NCBI GenBank assembly: GCA_900290245.1
Contig: OKRB01000103.1
Location: 81,766 to 124,221 of the forward strand
Origin: Candidatus Sulfuritelmatomonas gaucii
GTDB taxonomy: Bacteria > Acidobacteriota > Terriglobia > Terriglobales > Acidobacteriaceae
Direction of reading: 5' to 3'
DNA length: 42,456 nucleotides
A program made the position numbers and the translations under genes. Of the stretch, positions 33,611 through 40,854 are shown in pieces. The notes under the pieces were generated by a model. That model worked only from the letters and a program-made list of their open reading frames with translations, did no database searches and was not told the origin of the DNA. Within the stretch, counting starts at the first letter, position 1, and each line of letters opens with the position of its first letter.

Positions 33611-36484
33611 CTACTCCTTGCTCCCTGATCCCTGACCCCTGATCCCGGTTTCCTTCAGCTCCTGCTGCAACTCTTCCAGCAGGTTGAGCGCCTGCAGCGG
33701 CGTCAGCGAGTTCAGGTCGGTGGCCTCGATCCGATCCACAATCTTCTGCGAGAGCGGCGTGAAGATCGTCATCTGCATCGGCTCGGCCGCCGTCTCCACT
33801 TGCACGCTTTGGCGTTCCTGTTTCTCGTGCTGGCGCAGTACGTGCTTGGCTCGCTCGATCACAGCAGAAGGCAATCCGGCGAGGCGCGCCACTTCAATGC
33901 CATAGCTTTTGCTGGCCGCGCCGGGTTCAATGGTGTGCAGAAACACGATGCCTCCTGCCCCTTCTTTCACGCCGACGCGCAGGTTGCGCACCCGCGGCAA
34001 TTTTTCGGCAAGCATCGTCAACTCGTGATAGTGCGTCGCGAACAACGTGCGCGCGCCCACTTCGGCGTGCAGATACTCCACCGTCGCCCAGGCCAGGCTC
34101 AGCCCGTCGAAGGTCGCGGTGCCGCGGCCCATTTCGTCCAGCAGGATCAGCGATCGCTTCGTTGCCGTATTCAGAATGGTCGCTGTCTCCGTCATCTCCA
34201 CCATGAAGGTGGATCGGCCGCGCGCCAGGTTGTCGCTGGCGCCGATGCGCGTGTAGATGCGATCGACAAGCCCCAGCCGCAAGCTCTCCGCCGGAACAAA
34301 GCTGCCCATTTGCGCCATCAGCACGAGCATGGCGGCTTGCCGCAGATACGTGCTCTTGCCGCCCATGTTGGGTCCGGTCACCAGCAGCAGGCAGGGGCCT
34401 ACCTCTCCGGAATTCAAATACACATCGTTGGCGATAAAGCGGCCTTCGCGCGTCTCCTCCATCCACTGCTCAATCACCGGATGCCGCGCCGCGACAGCCT
34501 CGAGCACCGGCTCATCGGTCAGTTGTGGTCTTGCGTAGCGCCGGCGCACCGCCAGGTGCGCGAAGCAGGCCAGCAGATCGGCCTCGGCCACGGCCGCGGA
34601 GCTGCGCCGGATGCGGCCGGCATTTTCAACCACAAATTTGCGAAGCTCCGCAAAAATCCGCTTTTCGATTTCGATGCACCGGTCGTGCGCCGTAAGAATC
34701 TTGCGCTCGTACTCCTTCAGCTCCGGTGTGGTAAAACGCTCCGCATTCACCAGGGTCTGCTTGCGCTCGTAGTCGGCGGGAGCCAGTGCCTGGTTCGCCT
34801 TGGTGATCTCGATGTAATAGCCGAAGACCGAGTTGTAGCGCACCTTGAGCGATCCAATTCCCGTGCGCTGCCGCTCGCGATCCTCGATGGCCGCAATCGC
34901 CTGCCGTCCCGTGGTCGAGACGGCGCGCAGTTCGTCCAGCTCCGCGTCCACACTCGCGGCGATTGCGCCCCCATCGGCCAGGGTGAGCGGCGGCTCAGCC
35001 ACCAAAGTCCTCACGATGCGCGTGGTCACGTCTTCGAGCGTGTCGAGATGTTTTACGATTGCGCGCCACGGCGGAGCCGTCATTGCGTCGAGCGCGGTTT
35101 TCAACCCGGGCAAACGCGCCAGGCTCGCGGCGAGCGCACGCACGTCGCGTGGTCCCGCTGAATCCAGCGAGATGCGCGCCAGCAGCCGCTCCAGGTCCAG
35201 GATTCCGCCAAAGGCCCGCCGCACCTCTTCGCGCTTAAGCAAATCGCGGTGCGCTTCGGCAACCGCCTCAAAGCGCGCTTCAATTTGTGCGGCGTCGTTG
35301 AGAGGCCGCAGAATCGTCGCCCGCAGCAGCCGTTTGCCCATTGGCGTCAGGCATGCATCGAGCGTGCGGAACAGCGTGGTCCGGTCATCCTGCCCGGCAA
35401 AGAGCGGCTCAACCAGCTCAAGATTCCGCACCGTCACCTGGTCCAGTTCGAGCGCCGTCGAGTGCTCCTCGAACTTCAGGCTGTCGATGTGCAGCGCTTC
35501 ATTCTTTTGCGTTGTGCGCACGTAGTGCAGCACCGTGCCTGCCGCAATCGCCGCCGCTTCGTGCCCGTTCAGGCCAAATCCTTCCAGCGACTTTACGGCC
35601 AGTTGCCGTTCCACCAGTGGAACGGCGAACTCCGGCGTCCACACCCAGTCCTCGACACGCGTCTTCGCCGGAATCCGCTCGAGTTGCACAGGCGCTTCGG
35701 CGCTCGCAGCCAGCAGCACCTCGCTCGGCGCCGCCAGGAGCAGCCCATCTATCGCCTGCGCTCGCGCGTGCTCGCCACGAAATTCCGAAGTGCGAAACTC
35801 GCCGGTGGAAACATCAAGCAGCGCCAGCGCGCACACTGAATCAGGGTGCCCCAACCTCGCGGCGTTTTTGTCTTTGCCGCCAGGGCGAGGAATGGCCTGA
35901 TACAGCGCCGCCAGAAAATTGTTCTGCTCCTGGCCCAGCGCCGCATCGAGCGCCGTTCCCGGCGTCAGCACCCGTGTTACTTCCCGCTTCACGAGTTTTT
36001 TGGTGAGCCTCGGATCCTCCATCTGGTCGCAGAGTGCGATGCGATAGCCCTTGCGCAGCAGGCGCGTGAGATATTGCTCCACCGCGTGGTAAGGCACGCC
36101 GCACATGGGAACATTGCGTTCCTTGTCGCGCGCCGTCAGTGTCAGTTGCAGTTCGCGGCTGGCGATTGCGGCGTCGTCATAAAAGAGCTCGTAAAAGTCG
36201 CCCATCCTGAAAAAAAGCAGCGCATCGGGATTCTGCTGCTTCGCCGTGGTCCACTGGCGCATGAAGGGCGTGAGATCAGACGAGATTTTCCCGGCAGAAG
36301 GGGTGTGCGCCGAGTTTTTTTGCTCGGGAAGGGAAGAAAGCGCAAACTCCGGCTCTGGCGCGGCAGGTGCGGCCACCGCAGTTTCGACCGCCGGCACCTG
36401 CGCAGCCGCCGCCGGCTCAGGGCTCTCTTCAAAAAGCCGGGAGCGCTTGGTCTCCGCGCCGGGTTGCAGATCGTTTTGGATCAC
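33611..36484 (-). CDS. mutS: DNA mismatch repair protein MutS
   Basis: The mismatch-recognition domain is clear (MGDFYELFYDDA carries the Phe-x-Glu mismatch-binding motif, here FYE), followed by the connector, core and clamp regions. The ATPase domain shows Walker A GPNMGGKSTYLRQ, Walker B LILLDEMGRGT, and TFDGLSLAWA, ATHYHEL. The start is uncertain. A GTG at 36484 gives 957 residues with an Ala/Pro/Glu-rich N-terminal extension of about 60 residues before the usual beginning (DLTPFMRQW). A longer frame reaches 36724, and an internal ATG is also possible. It is followed after four bases by nagZ and then anmK, so repair and cell-wall recycling share an operon. The last residues (RGQGSGSKE) come from a tandem repeat. 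Confidence 0.93.
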   Translation of the reverse strand: MIQNDLQPGAETKRSRLFEESPEPAAAAQVPAVETAVAAPAAPEPEFALSSLPEQKNSAHTPSAGKISSDLTPFMRQWTTAKQQNPDALLFFRMGDFYELFYDDAAIASRELQLTLTARDKERNVPMCGVPYHAVEQYLTRLLRKGYRIALCDQMEDPRLTKKLVKREVTRVLTPGTALDAALGQEQNNFLAALYQAIPRPGGKDKNAARLGHPDSVCALALLDVSTGEFRTSEFRGEHARAQAIDGLLLAAPSEVLLAASAEAPVQLERIPAKTRVEDWVWTPEFAVPLVERQLAVKSLEGFGLNGHEAAAIAAGTVLHYVRTTQKNEALHIDSLKFEEHSTALELDQVTVRNLELVEPLFAGQDDRTTLFRTLDACLTPMGKRLLRATILRPLNDAAQIEARFEAVAEAHRDLLKREEVRRAFGGILDLERLLARISLDSAGPRDVRALAASLARLPGLKTALDAMTAPPWRAIVKHLDTLEDVTTRIVRTLVAEPPLTLADGGAIAASVDAELDELRAVSTTGRQAIAAIEDRERQRTGIGSLKVRYNSVFGYYIEITKANQALAPADYERKQTLVNAERFTTPELKEYERKILTAHDRCIEIEKRIFAELRKFVVENAGRIRRSSAAVAEADLLACFAHLAVRRRYARPQLTDEPVLEAVAARHPVIEQWMEETREGRFIANDVYLNSGEVGPCLLLVTGPNMGGKSTYLRQAAMLVLMAQMGSFVPAESLRLGLVDRIYTRIGASDNLARGRSTFMVEMTETATILNTATKRSLILLDEMGRGTATFDGLSLAWATVEYLHAEVGARTLFATHYHELTMLAEKLPRVRNLRVGVKEGAGGIVFLHTIEPGAASKSYGIEVARLAGLPSAVIERAKHVLRQHEKQERQSVQVETAAEPMQMTIFTPLSQKIVDRIEATDLNSLTPLQALNLLEELQQELKETGIRGQGSGSKE
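33612..33646. repeat. Heptamer tandem repeat at the mutS-nagZ junction
   Basis: Five 7-bp units (TACTCCT, TGCTCCC, TGATCCC, TGACCCC, TGATCCC) span the 3' end of mutS. On the minus strand they encode the last MutS residues and the stop, and contain AAGGAG, the ribosome-binding site of nagZ. Confidence 0.85.
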
Positions 36485-36878
36485 GCTGGCTTTAAGACTA
36501 TCGCGGCACCAAGCCCAAGCGATAGCCGGACGCAAACGCTCGCGCGCGCTGGCAATCGGCGCGGCGTCTTTCTGCCGCCCGCGCTCCGGCAAAAACGGAT
36601 TGCAATAGTCAGACTTGGGCGCATGCGTGTACAATCGCTCCCTGTTCCCCGGGCCATGCAGATTCCCCCAAACCGGCCTTCGGCAACTGCATGTTGGCAC
36701 TCCCAGCAAACCGAAGCCGGGCATGATTCGACGCGGCCATCAACTCGCGGATGCCCACCGGCGGATATTCGCCGCCGGGGCATAGGAAGTGGCGACCGTT
36801 AACGCAATGAAGGCCTGCAAGGTGATCTGAAACCGCCGTGCAGCGCCGCAACCGGGTTCCCCATGGAGGAAGTTCGAG
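36485..36878. other. Divergent region between mutS and the paralogue pair
   Basis: No gene is evident apart from a possible longer mutS N-terminus. An extended -10-like TGTACAAT is at 36630-36637 on the plus strand. A short hairpin CGGCG-GATATT-CGCCG is at 36759-36774, and ATGCAG (36658-36663) and CTGCAT (36687-36692) form an inverted repeat. The ribosome-binding site GGAGGAAG of the next gene closes the region. Confidence 0.4.
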
Positions 36879-37676
36879 ATGAATCAATTCAAGCGGTACA
36901 TTGTTTATGCGCTGTTCCTCTGCGCTGCTTTGTGCGTCGCAGCGGTCTCTCACGCCCAGTCCCCGTTCGACGGAACGTGGCGTATTGATCCGGGCAAAGC
37001 CAAGTTTGATCAAAAGCCTTTTACCGTCTATCTCAGCCAGGGATGGTACCACTGCGTCAGTTGCACTCCTCCCTATGACGTTCAGGCCGACGGACAGTTC
37101 CACGCCGTCGCCGGGCAGTCGTTCGACGCTCAGAGCGTGACGATCGTCGATCCGCACACCCTTAGGTTCGTCAGCAAGAAAGGTGACAAGACCATTGAAG
37201 ACGACACCGTAACGGTATCGGCCGACGGAAAGATCACGTCCATTAAGAGCAAGAGCTACCCGTTGAACGGCGGCGACGCGCAAGATTCGTCGATGAAGCT
37301 CAAGCGCGTCGGCGCGCTGCCCGCAGACGTCCACGCCACCTCGGGCAACTGGGTGCCGCTGAACTTCACCGACACCGAGGCCGATCTCTCCTTCTCATTC
37401 AAGACGGATGGCGATCAATTCTCGATGACCGATCCAACCGGCGATAGCTATACGGCAAAGTTTGATGGCAGCGACTATCCCTACAAGTCGTATGGCGCGA
37501 ATAGAGTCAATCTGCAAAAAGTAGATGCGCACACGATCATTGAGACAGACAAGCGTGATGGAAAGGTCGTCGGCGATTCAAAAATGACGGTCTCAGCGGA
37601 CGGCAAGACCATGAGCATTGTCTCGCACAATCCGCAAAACAACACAACCTCAACCTTTGTCGCAACCAAAAAGTAG
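36879..37676 (+). CDS. Exported hypothetical protein, paralogue A
   Basis: The 265-residue protein has a signal peptide (FKRYIVYALFLCAALCVAAVSHAQ) and a mature part beginning SPFDGTWRID. The pattern looks like two lipocalin-like beta-sheet halves: each half repeats the theme of a substrate-exposed strand followed by VSADGK, and the chain ends in TSTFVATKK. A conserved stretch SQGWYHCVSCTPPYDV contains a CxxC pair. It is 157 bp upstream of a close paralogue on the same strand; even the ribosome-binding leader (GGAGGAAG) is conserved between them. No function is recognised. A role in binding a small ligand or sensing redox state is possible but unsupported. Confidence 0.75.
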   Translation: MNQFKRYIVYALFLCAALCVAAVSHAQSPFDGTWRIDPGKAKFDQKPFTVYLSQGWYHCVSCTPPYDVQADGQFHAVAGQSFDAQSVTIVDPHTLRFVSKKGDKTIEDDTVTVSADGKITSIKSKSYPLNGGDAQDSSMKLKRVGALPADVHATSGNWVPLNFTDTEADLSFSFKTDGDQFSMTDPTGDSYTAKFDGSDYPYKSYGANRVNLQKVDAHTIIETDKRDGKVVGDSKMTVSADGKTMSIVSHNPQNNTTSTFVATKK

Positions 37677-37833
37677 GACCCGCTGCATCATCGCGCAGGC
37701 CAAGCGGTCAATTTTGGCCGCGCTTTGCCGCGAGTAGAGTCATCGCGGTCTCATGGACCGGAATCGACCGGAGCTTTCGCCTGCCCTGGCGGCGAAAGCT
37801 CTAAAAACCAGATTCCCACGGAGGAAGATCGAA

Positions 37834-38640
37834 ATGAACCAATGGAAAAGGTACGTTGCAGGCTCCTTGTTCCTTGCGGCGGCGTTGTGCGTGGCCGCGG
37901 TTTCTCATGCGCAATCGCCGTTCGACGGCACCTGGCAGGTTAATCTTGCACAAACCAAATTCAGTCCCAAGCCCCTCAGCTTTTACATCAGCCAGGGATG
38001 GTATCACTGCACCGGCTCTTGCAATCCGGCTTATGACGTTGCGGCCGACGGCCAGGATCACGCCGTCACTGGCCATGCCTACGACTCGATCAGCGTAACC
38101 ATCGTCGACCCTCACACCATCTTTGCCGTAGCCAAGAAAGGTGGCGCGGTCATGTTCGAACAGACCCGCACCGTCTCAGCCGACGGCAAGACCCTCACTG
38201 TCAAAACCACCGATCATCCGATGGACGGCAGCGCGGCAACCACTTTTGAAACTGTCGCCAAGCGCAGCGGTGTTGCAGCGTCGGGAGTGCACGCCGCTTC
38301 AGGCAACTGGGTGATCACAAAGCAGAGCGGAAGCGGCAACGGACTGGTGACCACCTACAAAATGGACGGCGACCAGTTGACTATGACTGCCGGCTCCGGC
38401 GAAAGCTATTCCGCCAAGCTCGACGGCAGCGATTATCCCGTCAAGAATGCGTATGGCTGGGATGCCGTTTCGCTCAAGAAGATCAACGACCACTCCATTG
38501 AGGAAACCGACAAGCGCGGCGGCACGGTGACCGATGTTTCAACCATGACCGTTGCAGCCGGCGGCAAAACCATGACGGTCGTGGATAACGACAAGCTTTC
38601 AAACCGCACTTCGACCTACGTAGCGACCAAGCAGAAGTAG
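37834..38640 (+). CDS. Exported hypothetical protein, paralogue B
   Basis: The ATG at 37834 is chosen by GGAGGAAG upstream and by alignment with paralogue A; an in-frame ATG at 37753 adds non-conserved residues. The product has 268 residues: a signal peptide ending AVSHAQ and then SPFDGTWQVN. The stretch SQGWYHCTGSCNPAYDV keeps both cysteines but with one more residue between them than in paralogue A. The C-terminus STYVATKQK also matches. The pair is a tandem duplication that has since diverged. A GC-rich imperfect hairpin (about 38665-38707) follows the stop and may end transcription, although it lacks a T-run. Confidence 0.75.
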   Translation: MNQWKRYVAGSLFLAAALCVAAVSHAQSPFDGTWQVNLAQTKFSPKPLSFYISQGWYHCTGSCNPAYDVAADGQDHAVTGHAYDSISVTIVDPHTIFAVAKKGGAVMFEQTRTVSADGKTLTVKTTDHPMDGSAATTFETVAKRSGVAASGVHAASGNWVITKQSGSGNGLVTTYKMDGDQLTMTAGSGESYSAKLDGSDYPVKNAYGWDAVSLKKINDHSIEETDKRGGTVTDVSTMTVAAGGKTMTVVDNDKLSNRTSTYVATKQK

Positions 38641-38767
38641 CTGCGTCGGCGCGAAATATATGCTTCACCCCTCTCCGGCGTCCGCTGCGGCGGGCGCAGG
38701 GGGTGATGCACCCCGATTCGGGCAACCGTCTCAGGCCCTACTCTCGGCCGGCGGGTTGCAATGCAGG

Positions 38768-38783
38768 AGTGATTTAAATCACT
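38768..38783. promoter_or_regulatory. Perfect 16-bp CRP/FNR-type palindrome
   Basis: AGTGATTTAAATCACT is a perfect palindrome with GTGA-N6-TCAC. It lies 59 bp upstream of the small gene at 38843. It shares AGTGATTTA with the site at 26104, also ahead of a small unknown gene. Confidence 0.6.
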
Positions 38784-38842
38784 TTCATGGGGCCCGACCC
38801 AAGGCAAACTGGGTTCCTCGCAAGCCCGAGGAGGTCCCCCAA

Positions 38843-39043
38843 ATGAATCTCACCGTTCTGCTGCAGAAACTGATTGCCATTGAGCGCTCCATTGGATCGG
38901 CGAACCACGCCGTAACCCGCAGTCTCGTTTACGATGCGCAGGATTGCCTGCTCCAGATGCAAAAGGAGCGGGCCGAGGACTTTCTCGCCACCGCATGGCG
39001 CGACTTGACGCTCCAGCCGGACTGGTTTAACCGGGCATCGTAG
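38843..39043 (+). CDS. Small cytosolic hypothetical protein (66 residues)
   Basis: The ATG at 38843 follows GAGGAGG by eight bases; a longer in-frame start at 38660 adds low-complexity residues and spans the palindrome, so it is rejected. The protein is probably all-helical (MNLTVLLQKLIAIERSIG, then SLVYDAQDCLLQMQKE) and ends WRDLTLQPDWFN. No signal peptide or known domain is visible. It has a perfect CRP/FNR-type palindrome upstream, which suggests control by oxygen, nitrogen oxides or a cyclic nucleotide. From its stop to the transposon at 39191 I see nothing of note. Confidence 0.65.
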   Translation: MNLTVLLQKLIAIERSIGSANHAVTRSLVYDAQDCLLQMQKERAEDFLATAWRDLTLQPDWFNRAS

Positions 39044-39190
39044 CGCGGCTTTCGTCGCGCGGCTTGCACTCGGCCGTTGTGCTGAATCCAGTCTTCGGCG
39101 TGGAAACAGCAGGGGGCTTGGCCGTGGAAGGCCGGAGATTCACAGCGGAGCCCATCTAGCTTGATGTCATGCCAAGCCGTCTGCCATATA

Positions 39191-39198
39191 CATTCTAG
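39191..39198. repeat. Target-site duplication, left copy
   Basis: CATTCTAG immediately flanks the left inverted repeat and is repeated exactly at 42188-42195 beyond the right one. Eight bases is the duplication length known for IS1595-family elements. Confidence 0.93.
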
Positions 39199-39222
39199 GA
39201 AGGTTGTTTACTTGACACAAAT
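39199..39222 (+). repeat. Left terminal inverted repeat
   Basis: The first bases are GAAGGTTGTTTACTTGACAC, continuing to AAAT. It matches the reverse complement of 42164-42187 at 22 of 24 positions. It contains TTGACA pointing inward. Confidence 0.93.
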
Positions 39223-39266
39223 GAACCGAAAATGATGCGATATTCGAGGATTTACCAGCTCAAATG

Positions 39267-39297
39267 GCAACGCCCCCACCTAATGTGGGGGCGTTGC
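39267..39297. other. Perfect 13-bp hairpin inside the transposon
   Basis: GCAACGCCCCCAC pairs with GTGGGGGCGTTGC around a CTAAT loop. It lies between the left inverted repeat and the 3' end of the nuclease-like gene. No T-run follows on either strand, so it is not a standard terminator. It could stop read-through by structure or insulate the cargo from outside transcription. The rest of 39223-39490 shows no gene. Confidence 0.7.
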
Positions 39298-39490
39298 GCG
39301 AAAGCTGCTGGTGTAGTCGGACCTAAATGCCAAAAGGTCCTCAGCCGGAAGTAGTGGCCCCATGCGCCCACCAGCTAGACACGAGGATAGTTTTACCGGC
39401 CATCTAGGAGTGCCTTAATACTACCCTACTATCGGTAGTACTTGGCTATATAAGAGATGAATTTTGCACAGGAAAGTTGCTTTTTTGTTA

Positions 39491-40258
39491 CTAGAGTAAT
39501 CTTGCGGAGTTTCCTTCCCAAATGCGGCATTCCTCAATAATTTCTAGGAAACGGTTCCTTTTGAACATCGTATAGGCAGTGACGAACTTGTATGTGAAGT
39601 CTGCACCGCTCTTGCTTTGTCGTACCCAAACGACGTAATACTGCGGGTCGGTTGTCATTGGGACCGAAACGACCGCCGTATAGACGAAGCTCCGGCGGAA
39701 GCTGCCTTCAATTTTCTCTTCGGATATAAAGACAGACTCACTATTCATCAGTGTGTGCCGAATCCATGGAAGGCGCTTGCCGCGTACTTCCTCGTAGTTC
39801 TCCGATTTGGCAACGTGCCTTCCTGTTTCACGATCTTTATAGAGCGAAAGCATACCGTCTTCATTGATTGCGATTCTGCGCCCAAATTTGTCGGTGACTT
39901 CTCCCATTACTTTGTTTTGGTAATAGTCCAAAGCAGCGCCTTCGTCCATTGAACCGAAACACTCGGCCAAAGTGCCGGTCGCCTCGAAATGAAACTGATC
40001 TGAATTGACCCTTTCCGCAATCAGCAGAGCGGAGGCGACCTCTTTCATCTTTAGTTCTGGTTTCTTGAGTCTCTTCTGCCGTTGGTAGACGATCTTCGTA
40101 GCGTCGTAAAACACCCGCACTAATCGGTCGGCATTTGGGCCGGACAGCATGCGTGGCTGCTGCAACTTCAAAATCAGTTTTTGTAACGCCTCAGCATCGA
40201 GTTTTTTCATTCGGGCCAACTGGCGATTGCCATCTGTTTGCTCGTTACGGCCTATCAT
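39491..40258 (-). CDS. Passenger protein with a possible BECR-type nuclease domain
   Basis: The 255-residue protein starts at an ATG at 40258 that overlaps the stop codon of the preceding gene as ATGA, so start and coupling support each other. The N-terminal part is helical and charged. The C-terminal ~95 residues contain RLPWIRHTLMNSESVFI, then QYYVVWVRQS and YKFVTAYTMFKRNRFLE. This order of strands with a closing VTAY resembles barnase-EndoU-colicin-RelE (BECR) fold nuclease domains seen in phage and toxin proteins. That is pattern memory and needs a profile search. With the small CxxC protein ahead of it, the pair has the layout of a toxin-antitoxin module. Codon 2 is ATA, the codon the nearby tRNA-like gene would read. 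No transposition role is evident. Confidence 0.6.
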   Translation of the reverse strand: MIGRNEQTDGNRQLARMKKLDAEALQKLILKLQQPRMLSGPNADRLVRVFYDATKIVYQRQKRLKKPELKMKEVASALLIAERVNSDQFHFEATGTLAECFGSMDEGAALDYYQNKVMGEVTDKFGRRIAINEDGMLSLYKDRETGRHVAKSENYEEVRGKRLPWIRHTLMNSESVFISEEKIEGSFRRSFVYTAVVSVPMTTDPQYYVVWVRQSKSGADFTYKFVTAYTMFKRNRFLEIIEECRIWEGNSARLL

Positions 40259-40485
40259 TCATGGCTTACAGCAAGACGCCAGCGAATCCGTCCCTGGATG
40301 GCCGTGTGCTGGTGGTGGTTCTGCGGTGGAAGTGTGTGTCCGGTGATTGACGTGATGTTCTTGCCGCAGCCTTCACATCTGTATATCCCAGACCACGGAG
40401 TAGCGGCACCAGGTTCATTGATTTGATCGAATGCCTGATGGTTGGATTGCGCGAGGTACTGAGAGTACTTGTACAGTGCAGACAT
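40255..40485 (-). CDS. Small passenger protein with CxxC motif
   Basis: This 76-residue protein starts at an ATG at 40485 with AGGA eight bases upstream. It carries a half zinc-ribbon-like segment YRCEGCGKNITSITGH followed by a His-rich phrase TLPPQNHHQH and ends in RWRLAVSHE. The two cysteines and several histidines could bind one metal ion. I recall similar short proteins with the Cys-Gly-Lys and Pro-Pro-Gln-Asn-His-His pattern, but no function. Its stop overlaps the start of the nuclease-like gene by four bases. If the pair is a toxin-antitoxin module, this is the antitoxin position. A 5-bp hairpin (40499-40513) lies in its leader, just downstream of the tRNA-like gene. Confidence 0.65.
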   Translation of the reverse strand: MSALYKYSQYLAQSNHQAFDQINEPGAATPWSGIYRCEGCGKNITSITGHTLPPQNHHQHTAIQGRIRWRLAVSHE

Positions 40486-40534
40486 GACGAATATCCTTTG
40501 AGGCTAGACCTCAGGTGTATTACAATGGCAGAGC

Positions 40535-40618
40535 GGAGAGGCAGGGAGTTGAACCCACGGTGCTGTCACACCGTTCCCGGTTTATAAGACCGCTAGCCCA
40601 CCTAGGCGATACCTCTCC
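40535..40618 (-). tRNA. Class II tRNA-like gene, anticodon UAU, probable 9/3 allo-tRNA
   Basis: Read on the minus strand, GGAGAGG pairs perfectly with CCTCTCC and the next base is G, a serine-type discriminator. The anticodon arm is CGGT-CTTATAA-ACCG, giving U33 and anticodon UAU. A long variable arm pairs CGGTG with CACCG around TGACAG. The T loop is TTCAACT. A normal 5-bp T stem fails (T-T and G-G oppositions), but extending the acceptor to nine pairs (GGAGAGGTA with TGCCTCTCC, one G-U) leaves a clean 3-bp GGG/CCC T stem. The D arm can form GCCT/GGGC with loop AGGT. No CCA is encoded. This 12-bp 9/3 branch is the allo-tRNA form reported from Acidobacteria. Serine charging and reading of AUA are inferred. 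Confidence 0.7.
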
Positions 40619-40854
40619 AAATCGCCCTTGTCGCAAGCCAAGGGCGGACAGAACTGAGCAGATCACCACGGCTCGAATCGCGTCCCCACGAAGAGATTAG
40701 CGATTTGAGCCTGGTCAGAGGACGTGAAAGCCAAATGGTTTGAGTCATTCGAGCGCTTGATACCCGCGATCAGAGCGCACTACCCAGGACGGACAAAATT
40801 TGCGCGTGTCCTTGTTTTTTTGTAGTCTCTCGGTAGAGAGGATGTTAAGTCTTT
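40619..40854. other. Divergent spacer between tRNA-like gene and plus-strand passenger
   Basis: An 8-bp hairpin (CGCCCTTG at 40623-40630 with CAAGGGCG at 40639-40646) lies directly upstream of the tRNA-like gene on its strand. A small hairpin CTCTC-GGTA-GAGAG lies at about 40827-40840, just before the passenger gene. No promoter hexamers are convincing. Confidence 0.5.

Noticed and set aside
32329..33642. 437-codon plus-strand open frame opposite nagZ
   Set aside because: Antisense shadow of a clear GH3 enzyme.
33800..35161. 453-codon plus-strand open frame opposite mutS
   Set aside because: It is a shadow of MutS; composition is Arg/Gln/His-rich and it has no ribosome-binding site.
39267..39297. 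Rho-independent terminator
   Set aside because: The stem is perfect but no T-run follows on either strand, so it is recorded only as a hairpin.
40140..40350. Plus-strand small open frames opposite the CxxC gene
   Set aside because: They lack ribosome-binding sites and lie opposite the ATGA-coupled pair.
40535..40618. Ordinary tRNA-Ile(UAU) with a 7/5 fold
   Set aside because: The variable arm is long and paired, the discriminator is G, and the 5-bp T stem has two clashes; the 9/3 class II model explains the bases better.
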